From VRUE01 sp963715625 (GTDB lineage: Bacteria > Actinomycetota > Thermoleophilia > Solirubrobacterales > 70-9), in assembly GCA_963715625.1 (NCBI GenBank), contig OY970260.1, positions 2,930,874-2,994,873 of the forward strand: 64,000 nucleotides of DNA. Reading direction: 5' to 3'. The notes beneath the pieces are model-generated. The model did not search any database. It saw only the letters and a list, made by a program, of their open reading frames with translations, and was not told the DNA's origin. Below, in pieces: positions 38,686-47,722 of this stretch (positions are counted from its first letter, which is position 1; the number at the start of each line of letters is the position of its first letter). The translations under genes and the position numbers were made by a program.

Positions 38686-38985
38686 CTACTCGGGCCGAGT
38701 GAGGATCTCGTGCCCGCCGACGCGCAACCATTCGACGTGCGTCTCGCCCGGCTTGACCTCGGTGCCGTAGCGGAAGGTGGCGCGACCGGCGCCCGAGTAG
38801 GACATCTCCCAAACGTCCTTGGTGCCTTGCACGCGCTTGATGCGCAGCGAGTGGGCAGGCTCGGTGCCCCCGCGCAAAGACTCGATCAATTTCTCGACCG
38901 CCGCCTGGAACGCACGACGCTGCTCGCGCGGCATCCGCGCGAACTCCCGGGCGAAGCCCGGAGACAGCCCGTAGGTGGGGCTCAT
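38686..38985 (-). CDS. RelE/ParE-superfamily toxin
   Basis: 99 residues from the ATG at 38985, which overlaps the antitoxin stop (TGATG). The fold is indicated by LSPGFAREFARMPREQRRAF then LRIKRVQGTKDVWEMSYSGA and GRATFRYGTEV, the central RelE beta sheet with a basic/aromatic patch, ending HVEWLRVGGHEILTRP. It probably cleaves mRNA or inhibits translation. Confidence 0.75.
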   Translation of the reverse strand: MSPTYGLSPGFAREFARMPREQRRAFQAAVEKLIESLRGGTEPAHSLRIKRVQGTKDVWEMSYSGAGRATFRYGTEVKPGETHVEWLRVGGHEILTRPE

Positions 38986-39197
38986 CAATCGGTCCGTTGA
39001 GAAGATGCCGCACTGAGACGATCCAGGGCGTCGAGGAACTCGTCGCTGCTGAGCGGCCGATCCGCGGTCTCGGCGATGACCTCCTCGACGGTCTCGGGAA
39101 CGAGCACCAGAGAGCCGTCCTGACGCCGCTCGGAGACCTTGTAGCGGCCGAGTCGCCCTCCGGCTGCGTCCGCTGCCGTGATGTCAACAACAAGCAT
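38985..39197 (-). CDS. Antitoxin partner of the RelE-type toxin
   Basis: 70 residues from the ATG at 39197, chosen because AAGGGG lies 6-8 nt upstream; an ATG two codons earlier is too close to it. MLVVDITAADAAGGRLGRYK begins a small beta-type N-terminus. The C-terminal half, PLSSDEFLDALDRLSAASSQ, is an acidic helix that could cover the toxin. No known DNA-binding motif. Role inferred from the overlapping gene. Confidence 0.6.
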   Translation of the reverse strand: MLVVDITAADAAGGRLGRYKVSERRQDGSLVLVPETVEEVIAETADRPLSSDEFLDALDRLSAASSQRTD

Positions 39198-39336
39198 CTT
39201 CATCCCCTTCAGTGTCCCAGGCGGTCGGCATGACCGCAAGATAGAGGGCTAGCCAGCGGACCCAGAAGAGACTCCAGTGGCCGCCGATATCCTCCAAGGA
39301 GGATGGCAAACGGGTCGGATGCTTTTGTCTGCGAAA

Positions 39337-39410
39337 TCGGGGAGACAGGATTTGAACCTGCGACCGCTCGGCCCCCAGCCGAGTGCGCTACCAGACTGCG
39401 CCACTCCCCG
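39337..39410 (-). tRNA. tRNA-Pro(GGG)
   Basis: 74-nt cloverleaf: acceptor CGGGGAG/CTCCCCG, anticodon stem CTCGG/CCGAG with loop CTGGGGG (anticodon GGG), T arm GCAGG-TTCAAAT-CCTGT, discriminator A, no CCA. Confidence 0.95.
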
Positions 39411-39438
39411 TGGCTGCCCTAGATTCTGACGCATCCGC

Positions 39439-39509
39439 GCGGCGGTAGCTCAACGGTAGAGCCTCAGCCTTCCAAGCTGATGACGCGGGTTCGATTCCCG
39501 TCCGCCGCT
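39439..39509 (+). tRNA. tRNA-Gly(TCC)
   Basis: 71-nt cloverleaf: acceptor GCGGCGG/CCGCCGC, D arm GCTCAACGGTAGAGC, anticodon stem TCAGC/GCTGA with loop CTTCCAA (anticodon TCC), T arm GCGGG-TTCGATT-CCCGT, discriminator T. It lies 28 bp from tRNA-Pro on the other strand. Confidence 0.95.
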
Positions 39510-39562
39510 CCTCTTTCGCGCTGAGCTCCGGCCGGAGTCTGGGCGACGGCTAACCTTGACCC

Positions 39563-40718
<1,156 letters not shown>

Positions 40719-40741
<23 letters not shown>

Positions 40742-41195
40742 GGGGCTTATCACCGAGCTGCCCACCTTCGCCGGGCTCGACCCCGGCTACCTGGAGCTGA
40801 TCGCCGGCTGCGGCAGCAACCGCGTCTTCGAGGCCGGCGAGCACCTCGCCCGCGAGGGCGATCCCGCCGACGCCTTCTTCGCGATCCGCCACGGGCGCGT
40901 CGCGCTGGAGCTCACCGCCTCCGCCAGCGGACCGCTGATGATCTCCACCCTCGGCGAGGGCGCCGTGGTCGGCTGGTCCTGGCTCTTCCCGCCCCACCGC
41001 TGGAGCTTCGACGCCCGGGCGCTCGAGCAGACCCGCGTCGTCGCCTTCGACGGCGCCTGCCTGCGCGGCAAGTGCGACGCCGACCACGAGCTCGGCTACG
41101 CGCTGATGCAGCGCTTCGCCGCGGTCCTGCTCGACCGCCTCCAGGCGACCCGCCTGCAGCTGCTGGACGTATATGGAAAGCCCGCCGGCGAGTGA
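40719..41195 (+). CDS. Cyclic-nucleotide-binding-domain protein in the hydrogenase operon
   Basis: 158 residues: a CRP-type beta-roll (FAGLDPGYLELIAGCGSNRV, FEAGEHLAREGDPADAFF, then ISTLGEGAVVGWSWLFPPH in place of the phosphate-binding cassette) and a C-helix (LGYALMQRFAAVLLDRLQAT). It stops there, so there is no helix-turn-helix and it cannot be a normal CRP/FNR regulator. It overlaps hydB (23 bp) and hydG (23 bp), implying tight stoichiometric expression. A sensory or assembly subunit of the hydrogenase is likely. The ligand is unknown. Confidence 0.85.
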
Positions 41196-42033
41196 GGCGC
41201 CGGTCGCGGCCGGGCCGATGGTCCCGCGCCCCTTCCGGGTCGCCTCCCGGCGCCAGGAGACCGAGGACACCTGGACGCTGGGGCTCGAGCCCGCCGACGG
41301 CGGGCCGGCGCCGGCCTTCGCCCCGGGCCAGTTCAACATGCTCTACGCCTTCGGGGTCGGCGAGGTGCCGATCTCGATCAGCGGCGACCCGGGCGGCGAG
41401 GGCCCGCTCGAGCACACGGTGCGGGCGGTCGGGCCGGTCAGCGCCGCGATCTGCCGCGCCGAGCCGGGCGAGCAGCTCGGCGTGCGCGGCCCCTTCGGCA
41501 GCTCCTGGCCGCTCGCCGCCGCCGCCGGCCGCCACGTCGTCATCGTCGCCGGCGGCATCGGCCTGGCGCCGCTGCGCCCCGCCCTGCTCGGGGCGCTCGC
41601 CGAGCGCGAGCGGCTCGCCGGCCTGGTCCTGCTCTGCGGTGGCCGCTCGCCCTCGCAGCTTCTCTTCCGCTCCCAGCTCGAGGAGTGGCGGACCGATCCG
41701 CGGCTCGAGCTCGGCGTCACCGTCGACAGCGCCGAGCCGGGCTGGCCCGGCCACGTCGGCGTGGTGACGACGCTGATCGGGAGCGCCCCCTTCGACCCCG
41801 CGCGCGCCGTCGCCTTCGTCGTCGGGCCGGAGGTGATGATGCGGTTCACGGTCGAGGCGCTGCTCGCCCGCGGCATGGACCCCGCCGACGTCCACGTCTC
41901 GATCGAGCGCAACATGAAGTGCGCGATCGCCCACTGCGGGCGCTGCCAGTTCGGCCCCAGCTTCGCCTGCCGCGAGGGACCCGTGATGAGCTACGGCGCG
42001 ATCGAGCGCTTCTTCAGGGTGAGGGAGCTGTGA
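41173..42033 (+). CDS. hydG: Group 3b hydrogenase FAD/NAD(P)-binding subunit gamma
   Basis: 286 residues. Flavin reductase of the ferredoxin-NADP reductase superfamily: FAD fold FAPGQFNMLYAFGVGEVPIS, NAD(P) fold HVVIVAGGIGLAPLRPAL, LLCGGRSPSQLLF. The C-terminal [2Fe-2S] site reads NMKCAIAHCGRCQFGP then SFACREGPV. It passes electrons between NADP(H) and HydB. The long N-terminus starts within the previous gene. A strong hairpin follows its stop. Confidence 0.92.
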   Translation: MESPPASEAPVAAGPMVPRPFRVASRRQETEDTWTLGLEPADGGPAPAFAPGQFNMLYAFGVGEVPISISGDPGGEGPLEHTVRAVGPVSAAICRAEPGEQLGVRGPFGSSWPLAAAAGRHVVIVAGGIGLAPLRPALLGALAERERLAGLVLLCGGRSPSQLLFRSQLEEWRTDPRLELGVTVDSAEPGWPGHVGVVTTLIGSAPFDPARAVAFVVGPEVMMRFTVEALLARGMDPADVHVSIERNMKCAIAHCGRCQFGPSFACREGPVMSYGAIERFFRVREL

Positions 42034-42089
42034 GCGTCCCGATCGTCACGGTGATCGCCGGGGGTTCGAGTCCGTGGCGATCGGGACGC
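42034..42089. repeat. Palindromic element within the hydrogenase operon (H)
   Basis: Arms GCGTCCCGATCGTCACGG (42034-42051) and CCGTGGCGATCGGGACGC (42072-42089) pair over 18 bp with one G-U, loop 20 nt. It lies between hydG and hydD, mid-operon, where it could stabilise or attenuate the transcript. Confidence 0.75.
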
Positions 42090-42106
42090 GAACGTAAGGT
42101 TGTCCA

Positions 42107-42892
42107 ATGATGACGGCCCGGCAGAAGCCCAAGCTCGCGGTCTGGAAGTTCGCCTCCTGCGACGGCTGCCAGCTCAGCCTGCTCGACCTCGAGGACGAGC
42201 TGCTGATGCTCGCCGAGGAGATCGAGATCGCCTACTTCCTCGAGGCCTCGCGGGCGACGGTCGAGGGCCCCTACGACCTCTCGCTGGTCGAGGGCTCGGT
42301 GACGACGGCGGCCGACGCCGAGCGGATCCAGGAGGTGCGTCGCGTCTCGCGCAAGCTGGTCACGATCGGCGCCTGCGCCACCGCGGGCGGGATCCAGGCG
42401 CTGCGCAACTTCGCCGACGTCGATGAGTTCGTCTCGACGGTCTACGCCACTCCCTCCTACATCTCGACCCTGGAGACCTCGACCCCGATCTCGGCCGCCG
42501 TCCCGGTCGACTTCGAGCTGCACGGCTGCCCGGTCAACCGCTACCAGCTGCTCGAGGTGGTCGCCGCGACGATCGCCGAACGCCGCCCGGCGATCCCCGC
42601 CTACAGCGTCTGCATGGAGTGCAAGCGGCGCGGCAACGTCTGCGTGACGGTCGCCCACGGCACCCCCTGCCTGGGCCCGGTCACCCACGCCGGGTGCGGG
42701 GCGCTCTGCCCGGCGCACGACCGCGGCTGCTACGGCTGCTTCGGGCCGATGGAGACGCCGAACACCGAGTCGCTCTCGGCCTGGATGCGCGGCCTCGGCG
42801 CCGAGACCCCGGACGTGATTCGCGCCTACCGCAGCTTCAACGCCAACGCCCCCGCCTTCCGTGCGGCGAGCGAACGCGAGGGATCCCGGTGA
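42107..42892 (+). CDS. hydD: Group 3b [NiFe] hydrogenase small subunit
   Basis: 261 residues, no Tat signal, so cytoplasmic. Proximal cluster ligands: FASCDGCQLSLLDLE, VTIGACATAGGIQ and CLGPVTHAGCGALCP. Further clusters: HGCPVNRYQ, CMECKRRGNVC and CYGCFGPMETPN. The compact size and MEC motif are typical of group 3 (F420/NADP) enzymes. ATG at 42107. The stop overlaps the large-subunit GTG. Confidence 0.94.
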   Translation: MMTARQKPKLAVWKFASCDGCQLSLLDLEDELLMLAEEIEIAYFLEASRATVEGPYDLSLVEGSVTTAADAERIQEVRRVSRKLVTIGACATAGGIQALRNFADVDEFVSTVYATPSYISTLETSTPISAAVPVDFELHGCPVNRYQLLEVVAATIAERRPAIPAYSVCMECKRRGNVCVTVAHGTPCLGPVTHAGCGALCPAHDRGCYGCFGPMETPNTESLSAWMRGLGAETPDVIRAYRSFNANAPAFRAASEREGSR

Positions 42893-44199
42893 GCGAGGGC
42901 AACGGGCGCACGCGCAGGATCGAGACCAACGTCCTGGCCCGGGTCGAGGGCGAGGGGGCGATGCGGGTGCGCCTGCGCGGCGAGACGGTCGAGGAGGTCG
43001 AGTTGCGGATCTTCGAGCCGCCGCGCTTCTTCGAGGCGCTGCTGCGCGGCCGGGCGCTGGGCGAAGCCCCCGACATCACCGCCCGCATCTGCGGCATCTG
43101 CCCGGTCGCCTACCAGACCAGCGCCTGCCAGGCGATGGAGGACGCGCTCGGGGTCGAGGTCGAGGGGCAGCTGCGCCTGTTGCGCCGGCTGATCTACTGC
43201 GGCGAGTGGATCGAGAGCCACTGCCTGCACCTCTACATGCTGCACGCGCCCGACTTCCTCGGCTACGAGAGCGGCATCGCGATGGCGCGCGACCACCGCG
43301 AGGTCGTCGAGCGGGGGCTGCGGGCGAAGAAGGCGGGCAACCGCCTGATCGAGGTCGTCGGCGGCCGCGCCGTGCACCCGGTCAACGTCCGCGTCGGCGG
43401 CTTCTACCGGGCGCCGGAGCGGCGCGAGCTGGAGGCGCTGCGCGACGAGCTGGAGCGCTGCCGCACCGAGGCGCTGGAGACCGTGCGCTGGACCGCCGGC
43501 CTCGAGTTCCCCGAGCTGGAGCGCGACTACGAGCTGGTCTCGCTGCGCTCCGAGGTCAGGGGCGAGTACCCGATCGACAACGGCCGGATCGTCTCCTCGA
43601 AGGGGATCGACGTCGCCCCGGCCGAGTTCGACGCGACCTTCGAGGAGGAGCACGTGCCCCACTCGACCGCCCTGCACGCCCGGGTGCGCGGCCGCGGCGC
43701 CTACCTGACCGGCCCGCTGGCGCGCTTCGAGCTGAACCGCGAGCGCCTCTCGCCGCTGGCCGCCGAGGCGGCCAGCGAGGCCGGCATCGGCGAGGGCTGC
43801 CGCAACCCGTTTCGCAGCATCGTCGTGCGCGCGGTCGAGGTCCTCTACGCCTTCGACGAGGCGCTGCGCCTGATCGACGCCTACGAGCGGCCCGACGCCC
43901 CGGCCGTCGAGTGGGAGCCGCGGGCGGCGGTCGGGCACGGCGTCTCCGAGGCGCCGCGCGGCCTGCTCTACCACCGCTACGAGATCGACGCGGCGGGCCA
44001 GATCGTCTCGGCCAGGATCGTTCCGCCGACCTCACAGAACCAGCGCTCGATCGAGGAGGACCTGCGCGAGTTCGTCGCCGCACACACGTCCCTGCCCGAC
44101 GACGAGCTGCGCCACCGCTGCGAGCAGACGATCCGCAACTACGACCCCTGCATCTCCTGCTCGACCCACTTCCTCGACCTCGAGGTCGAGCGCAGATGA
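42889..44199 (+). CDS. hydA: Group 3b [NiFe] hydrogenase large subunit
   Basis: 436 residues. Active-site ligands: L1 ARICGICPVAYQTSACQAME (Cys 68, Cys 71) and L2 DPCISCSTHFLDLEVERR (Cys 421, Cys 424). The last nine residues after His 427 are the extension cut by the maturation protease. NARVEGEG-like LARVEGEGAM is at the N-terminus. GTG start, overlapping hydD (GTGA). It oxidises H2 or evolves it with NADP(H) through HydD, HydB and HydG. Confidence 0.95.
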   Translation: MSEGNGRTRRIETNVLARVEGEGAMRVRLRGETVEEVELRIFEPPRFFEALLRGRALGEAPDITARICGICPVAYQTSACQAMEDALGVEVEGQLRLLRRLIYCGEWIESHCLHLYMLHAPDFLGYESGIAMARDHREVVERGLRAKKAGNRLIEVVGGRAVHPVNVRVGGFYRAPERRELEALRDELERCRTEALETVRWTAGLEFPELERDYELVSLRSEVRGEYPIDNGRIVSSKGIDVAPAEFDATFEEEHVPHSTALHARVRGRGAYLTGPLARFELNRERLSPLAAEAASEAGIGEGCRNPFRSIVVRAVEVLYAFDEALRLIDAYERPDAPAVEWEPRAAVGHGVSEAPRGLLYHRYEIDAAGQIVSARIVPPTSQNQRSIEEDLREFVAAHTSLPDDELRHRCEQTIRNYDPCISCSTHFLDLEVERR

Positions 44200-44201
44200 C
44201 G

Positions 44202-44248
44202 TTCCGGTGCGCCTTATGTCACCTATGCCCACATAAAGCGCACCGGAA
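44202..44248. repeat. Palindromic element, family B copy 2
   Basis: Arms TTCCGGTGCGCCTTATGT (44202-44219) and ACATAAAGCGCACCGGAA (44231-44248), one mismatch. It shares the outer TTCCGGTGCGCCTT with 12591-12637, but the inner stem differs and still pairs. It fills the gap between hydA and the protease gene. Confidence 0.8.
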
Positions 44249-44254
44249 GGGCGG

Positions 44255-44710
44255 ATGAGGCGGCTCTTTATCGGCATCGGCAACCCGCTGCGCGGCGACG
44301 ACGCAGCCGGCCTGCTGGCGGCGCGGGCGCTGCGCGAGCGCGGTGCGGGCGGGATCGAGGTGCTCGAGCTGGAGGGCGAGCCGGTCGGCCTGATCGAGGC
44401 CTGGCGCGGGGCCGAGGCGGTGGTCGTCGCCGACGCCGTCGCCTCCGGCGGCGAGCCGGGCGAGGTGCACCGCATCGACGCCGCCGCCGGCCCTCTGCCC
44501 GCCGCGCTCACCGGCTCCTCGACCCACGCGATGGGCCTCGCCGAGGCGGTCGAGCTGGCCCGTGCGCTCGACCGCCTGCCGGCCCGGCTGCTCGTCTACG
44601 GGATCGAGGCGGCCGGCTTCGAGACCGGAGCCGAGCCCTCCGCCGCCGTCCGCGCCGCCGCCGAGCGGGTCGCCGAGTCCGCCCCGTCCGACCTCCACCC
44701 CTCCGGGTGA
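44255..44710 (+). CDS. Hydrogenase maturation protease
   Basis: 151 residues, HycI/HybD family endopeptidase that trims the HydA C-terminus after nickel insertion. LFIGIGNPLRGDDAAGLLAA carries the first metal-sensing Asp, AEAVVVADAVASGG the second, and GSSTHAMGLAEAVELAR the His. Short C-terminus. It starts after the family B palindrome. Confidence 0.92.
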   Translation: MRRLFIGIGNPLRGDDAAGLLAARALRERGAGGIEVLELEGEPVGLIEAWRGAEAVVVADAVASGGEPGEVHRIDAAAGPLPAALTGSSTHAMGLAEAVELARALDRLPARLLVYGIEAAGFETGAEPSAAVRAAAERVAESAPSDLHPSG

Positions 44711-44751
44711 AACGCTTTTGACATGAAATAGGCGAACAACGCGTTGCACCC
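44705..44751. repeat. Palindromic element, family A copy 5
   Basis: GGGTGAAACGCTTTT (44705-44719) and AACGCGTTGCACCC (44738-44751), an imperfect copy spanning the end of the protease gene and the gap before hypC. Confidence 0.65.
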
Positions 44752-44776
44752 AGGCTGGTACGTTGGGTTCGCTGAG

Positions 44777-45056
44777 ATGTGCCTCGCTATTCCCGGCCAA
44801 GTCCTGGAGATCGTCAACGAGCCCAACCGGCTCGCCCGGGTCAACGTGGCCGGGGTCAAGCGCAACGTCAGCGTCGCGATGCTCGACGCCGATGACGGCG
44901 GGGTCGGGCCCGGCAACTGGGTCCTGATCCACGTCGGCTTCGCGATCTCAAGGGTCAACGAGGCAGAGGCCGAGGCGACGCTGAAGCTGCTCGAAGGAGA
45001 TGGGCTCCGAGTACGAGCAGGAACTCGACGAGCTGAAGGGGAGTGCGATCGAGTGA
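44777..45056 (+). CDS. hypC: HypC maturation chaperone, probably frameshifted
   Basis: MCLAIPGQVLEIVNEPNRLA with the essential Cys2, then the OB-like NVSVAMLDADDG...VLIHVGFAISRVNEAEAEA. HypC shuttles the Fe(CN)2CO unit to the large subunit. At CTC GAA G (44996) the frame continues without a stop into HypD. Skipping one base gives LLEEMGSEYEQELDELKG and SAIE followed by a TGA at 45054-45056, a natural HypC end with a GTGA overlap to hypD. As sequenced, HypC and HypD are one 463-residue polypeptide (44777-46168). Confidence 0.82.
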
Positions 45057-46168
45057 GGTTCGTCGAGGAGTTCCGTGATGCCGAGCTGGGCGCCGCGCTG
45101 GCGGCGCAGATCCTCTCCCTGCTCGAGCCCGGCCGCCACTACAAGCTGATGGAGATCTGCGGCGGCCACACCCACGCGATCTACCGCTACGGGATCGACG
45201 ACCTGCTGCCCGGCGAGGTCGAGATGGTCCACGGCCCCGGCTGCCCGGTCTGCGTGATCCCGATGGGCCGGGTCAACGACGGGATCGCGATCGCCGAAGG
45301 CGAGAACGTGATCCTCGCCTGCTTCGGCGACATGATGCGCGTCCCCGGCTCCGAGCGCACGCTGCTCGAGGCGAAGGCGGCGGGCGCCGACATCCGCGTC
45401 GTCTACTCGCCGCTCGACGCGCTGCGGATCGCGCGCGAGAATCCCGAGCGCGAGGTCGTCTTCTTCGCGATCGGGTTCGAGACGACGGCGCCCTCGACCG
45501 CGCTGACCCTGATCCGGGCTCGCGAGGAGGGGCTCGCCAACTTCTCCTGCTTCTGCAACCACGTCGCGATCGTGCCGCCGCTGCGGGCGTTGCTCTCGCT
45601 GCCCGACCTCAGCCTCGACGGCTTCGTCGGCCCCGGCCACGTCGCCACCGTGGTCGGCGCCCGACCCTTCGACTTCATCGCGGCCGAGCACGGCAAGCCC
45701 TTCGTCGTCTCCGGCTTCGAGCCGCTCGACATCCTGCAGGCGATCGAGATGCTGCTGCGCCAGCTCGTCGAGGGGCGCTGCGAGGTCGAGAACCAGTACC
45801 GGCGCGTGGTCCCCGCCGGGGGCAACCCCGTGGCGCTGCGGGCGATGGCCGAGGTCTTCGAGCTGCGCGAGAGCTTCGAGTGGCGCGGCCTCGGTGAGAT
45901 CCCGCGCAGCGCCTTCAAGCTCACGCCGGCCTTCGCCGCCTTCGACGCCGAGCTGCGCCACGAGCTGCCCGGCCGCAGCGTCGCCGACCCCGAGGCATGC
46001 CAGTGCGGCGAGGTGCTGAAGGGCGCGATCAAGCCCTGGGAGTGCAAGGTCTTCGGCACCGCCTGCACGCCCGAGCACGCGATCGGCACCTGCATGGTCT
46101 CGCCGGAGGGCGCCTGCGCCGCCTACTACAACTACGGGCGCTTCGCCCGCGAGGGGACGCCGGCGTGA
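45053..46168 (+). CDS. hypD: HypD hydrogenase maturation iron-sulfur protein
   Basis: 371 residues from the GTG at 45053, exact family length. Scaffold for assembly of the Fe(CN)2CO moiety with HypC. Conserved blocks: MEICGGHTHAIYRYGI, VHGPGCPVCVIPMG, FFAIGFETTAPSTALTL, FCNHVAIVPP and GFVGPGHVATVVG. The C-terminal Fe-S Cys set is CQCGEVLKGAIKPWECKVFG, then TACTPEHAIGTCMVSPEGAC. The stop overlaps the hypE start (GTGA). See hypC for the apparent fusion. Confidence 0.93.
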   Translation: MRFVEEFRDAELGAALAAQILSLLEPGRHYKLMEICGGHTHAIYRYGIDDLLPGEVEMVHGPGCPVCVIPMGRVNDGIAIAEGENVILACFGDMMRVPGSERTLLEAKAAGADIRVVYSPLDALRIARENPEREVVFFAIGFETTAPSTALTLIRAREEGLANFSCFCNHVAIVPPLRALLSLPDLSLDGFVGPGHVATVVGARPFDFIAAEHGKPFVVSGFEPLDILQAIEMLLRQLVEGRCEVENQYRRVVPAGGNPVALRAMAEVFELRESFEWRGLGEIPRSAFKLTPAFAAFDAELRHELPGRSVADPEACQCGEVLKGAIKPWECKVFGTACTPEHAIGTCMVSPEGACAAYYNYGRFAREGTPA

Positions 46169-47238
46169 GGTCCGAGGAGCGCGTCCTGGAGATCATCGAG
46201 ACGGCGCGCGGCAAGCGCCCTCGCTTCAAGGACGAGCTGGTGACGATGGCGCACGGCGCCGGCGGCAAGGCGTCGCAGACGCTGATCGAGGGCCTGCTCG
46301 TCCCCGCCTTCGGCTCGGCGGCGCTGGCCGAGCTGGGCGACGCCGGCGCGGTCGAGGTCGAGGGGGCGGGCCTGGCGATCACGACCGACAGCTTCGTCGT
46401 CCGCCCGATCCGCTTCCCCGGCGGCTCGATCGGGGAGCTGGCGGTCAACGGCACCGTCAACGACCTCGCCGTCTCAGGCGCCCGGCCGCTGGCGCTGACC
46501 GTCTCGCTGGTGCTGGAGGAGGGGCTGGCGGCCGAGGAGCTGCGGGCCGAGGTCGGGGCGATCGCCGCCGCCGCCGAGGCGGCCGGGGTCGAGATCGTCA
46601 GCGGCGACACCAAGGTGGTCGAGCGCGGCCACTGCGACTCGATGTACGTGTGCACGACGGGGCTGGGGAGGATCGACGAGCGGGCGGCGCTCGGCACCGG
46701 CAGGATCGAGGCCGGCGACAGGGTGCTGGCCTCCGGCCCGGTCGGCGCCCACGGCACCGCGATCATGCTCGCCCGCGACGAGCTCGGGCTCGACGCCGAG
46801 ATCGCCTCCGACACGCGCTCGCTCTGGCCCGCGGTCGAGGCCATGCTCGACGCCGCCGGGCCCTCGCTGCGCTGCCTGCGCGACGCGACCCGCGGCGGCG
46901 TCGCCTCGGCGCTCAACGAGCTGGCCCGCGCCTCCGGCGTCTGCGTCGTGGTCGACGAGGGCGCAGTCCCCGTCCTGCCCGAGGTCGCCGCGGCGGCCGA
47001 GCTGCTCGGCATCGACCCGATGTACATCGCCAACGAGGGCGTGCTGGTCGCCTTCGTCGCCCCCGAGGGGGCGGAGGCGGCGCTGGCGGCGCTGCGCTCG
47101 GCGCCCGGCTGCGAGGCGGCTGCGGAGATCGGCACCGTCGGCACCGAGCCGCCGGGGATGGTCCTGGTCGAGACCGGCTTCGGCGGGCGGCGGGTGATGG
47201 ACCTGCTCGCCGGCGACCCGCTGCCGAGGATCTGCTGA
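46165..47238 (+). CDS. hypE: HypE carbamoyl dehydratase
   Basis: 357 residues, PurM-like fold. It dehydrates the carbamoyl group on its C-terminal Cys to thiocyanate for CN ligands. MAHGAGGKASQTLIEGLLVP, ITTDSFVVRPIRFPGGSIGE, VNGTVNDLAVSGA, GDTKVVERG, LRDATRGGVASALNELA. It ends PLPRIC with the obligatory terminal Cys. GTG start within hypD's stop. Confidence 0.95.
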   Translation: MRSEERVLEIIETARGKRPRFKDELVTMAHGAGGKASQTLIEGLLVPAFGSAALAELGDAGAVEVEGAGLAITTDSFVVRPIRFPGGSIGELAVNGTVNDLAVSGARPLALTVSLVLEEGLAAEELRAEVGAIAAAAEAAGVEIVSGDTKVVERGHCDSMYVCTTGLGRIDERAALGTGRIEAGDRVLASGPVGAHGTAIMLARDELGLDAEIASDTRSLWPAVEAMLDAAGPSLRCLRDATRGGVASALNELARASGVCVVVDEGAVPVLPEVAAAAELLGIDPMYIANEGVLVAFVAPEGAEAALAALRSAPGCEAAAEIGTVGTEPPGMVLVETGFGGRRVMDLLAGDPLPRIC

Positions 47239-47251
47239 TGAGGGCTCGCTG

Positions 47252-47722
47252 ATGCACGAGCTGGCGCTCTCGCGGGCGATCGTCGAGGCGGCGCTGCGCC
47301 ACGCCGAGGGGCGGCCGGTCGAGGTAGTCCACGTCAGGCTCGGCGCCCTGCGCCAGGCGGTCCCCGAGTCGCTCGCCTTCTGCTTCGAGGCCGTCGCCCG
47401 CGAGAGCGGCTGTGAGGGCGCCCGGCTCGAGGTCGAGCCCGTCGCCGCCCTACTGCGCTGCCCGAGCTGCGGGCGCGAGTGGGACCCGGCCCCGCCCCCC
47501 TTGACCGAGCACGAGCCGCTCATCGGGGCCACGCTGCCCTCCGTTCCCACCTTCGCCTGCCCCGAGTGCGACGCCGCCGGCGAGGTCCTCGCCGGCGACC
47601 AGCTCGAAGTCGCCTGGATCGAGGTCGAGGACGCAAACGAGCGCCGACGGGCCGATATCCCTACATATAGGGGCATTTCAGGCCCGTCGGCGGCGGAGGC
47701 GGAGGGGGTTGGGCGTGCATAG
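47252..47722 (+). CDS. hypA: HypA nickel metallochaperone with repeat-derived tail
   Basis: 156 residues; typical HypA is 110-120. MHELALSRAIVEAALRHA has the nickel-binding His2. The zinc site uses CPSCG and CPECDA, separated by a slightly long loop. The family part ends around VAWIEVEDANER. The last 25 or so residues (from RRADIPTYRGISGPSA on) are encoded by palindrome C2 (47642-47692) and what follows it, so the element seems to have replaced or overrun the native stop. It overlaps hypB by 8 bp. Confidence 0.9.
   Translation: MHELALSRAIVEAALRHAEGRPVEVVHVRLGALRQAVPESLAFCFEAVARESGCEGARLEVEPVAALLRCPSCGREWDPAPPPLTEHEPLIGATLPSVPTFACPECDAAGEVLAGDQLEVAWIEVEDANERRRADIPTYRGISGPSAAEAEGVGRA
47642..47692. 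repeat. Palindromic element, family C copy 2, over the end of hypA
   Basis: Arms CGCCGACGGGCC (47642-47653) and GGCCCGTCGGCG (47681-47692). Inner ATCCCTA/TAGGGG pairing. TTTCAGGCCCGTCG resembles the arm of 13475-13529. Confidence 0.7.

Noticed and set aside
42619..42888. Extension of the large-subunit frame upstream of 42889
   Set aside because: It overlaps the small-subunit coding sequence and shows no hydrogenase motif. The GTG at 42889 gives the family N-terminus.
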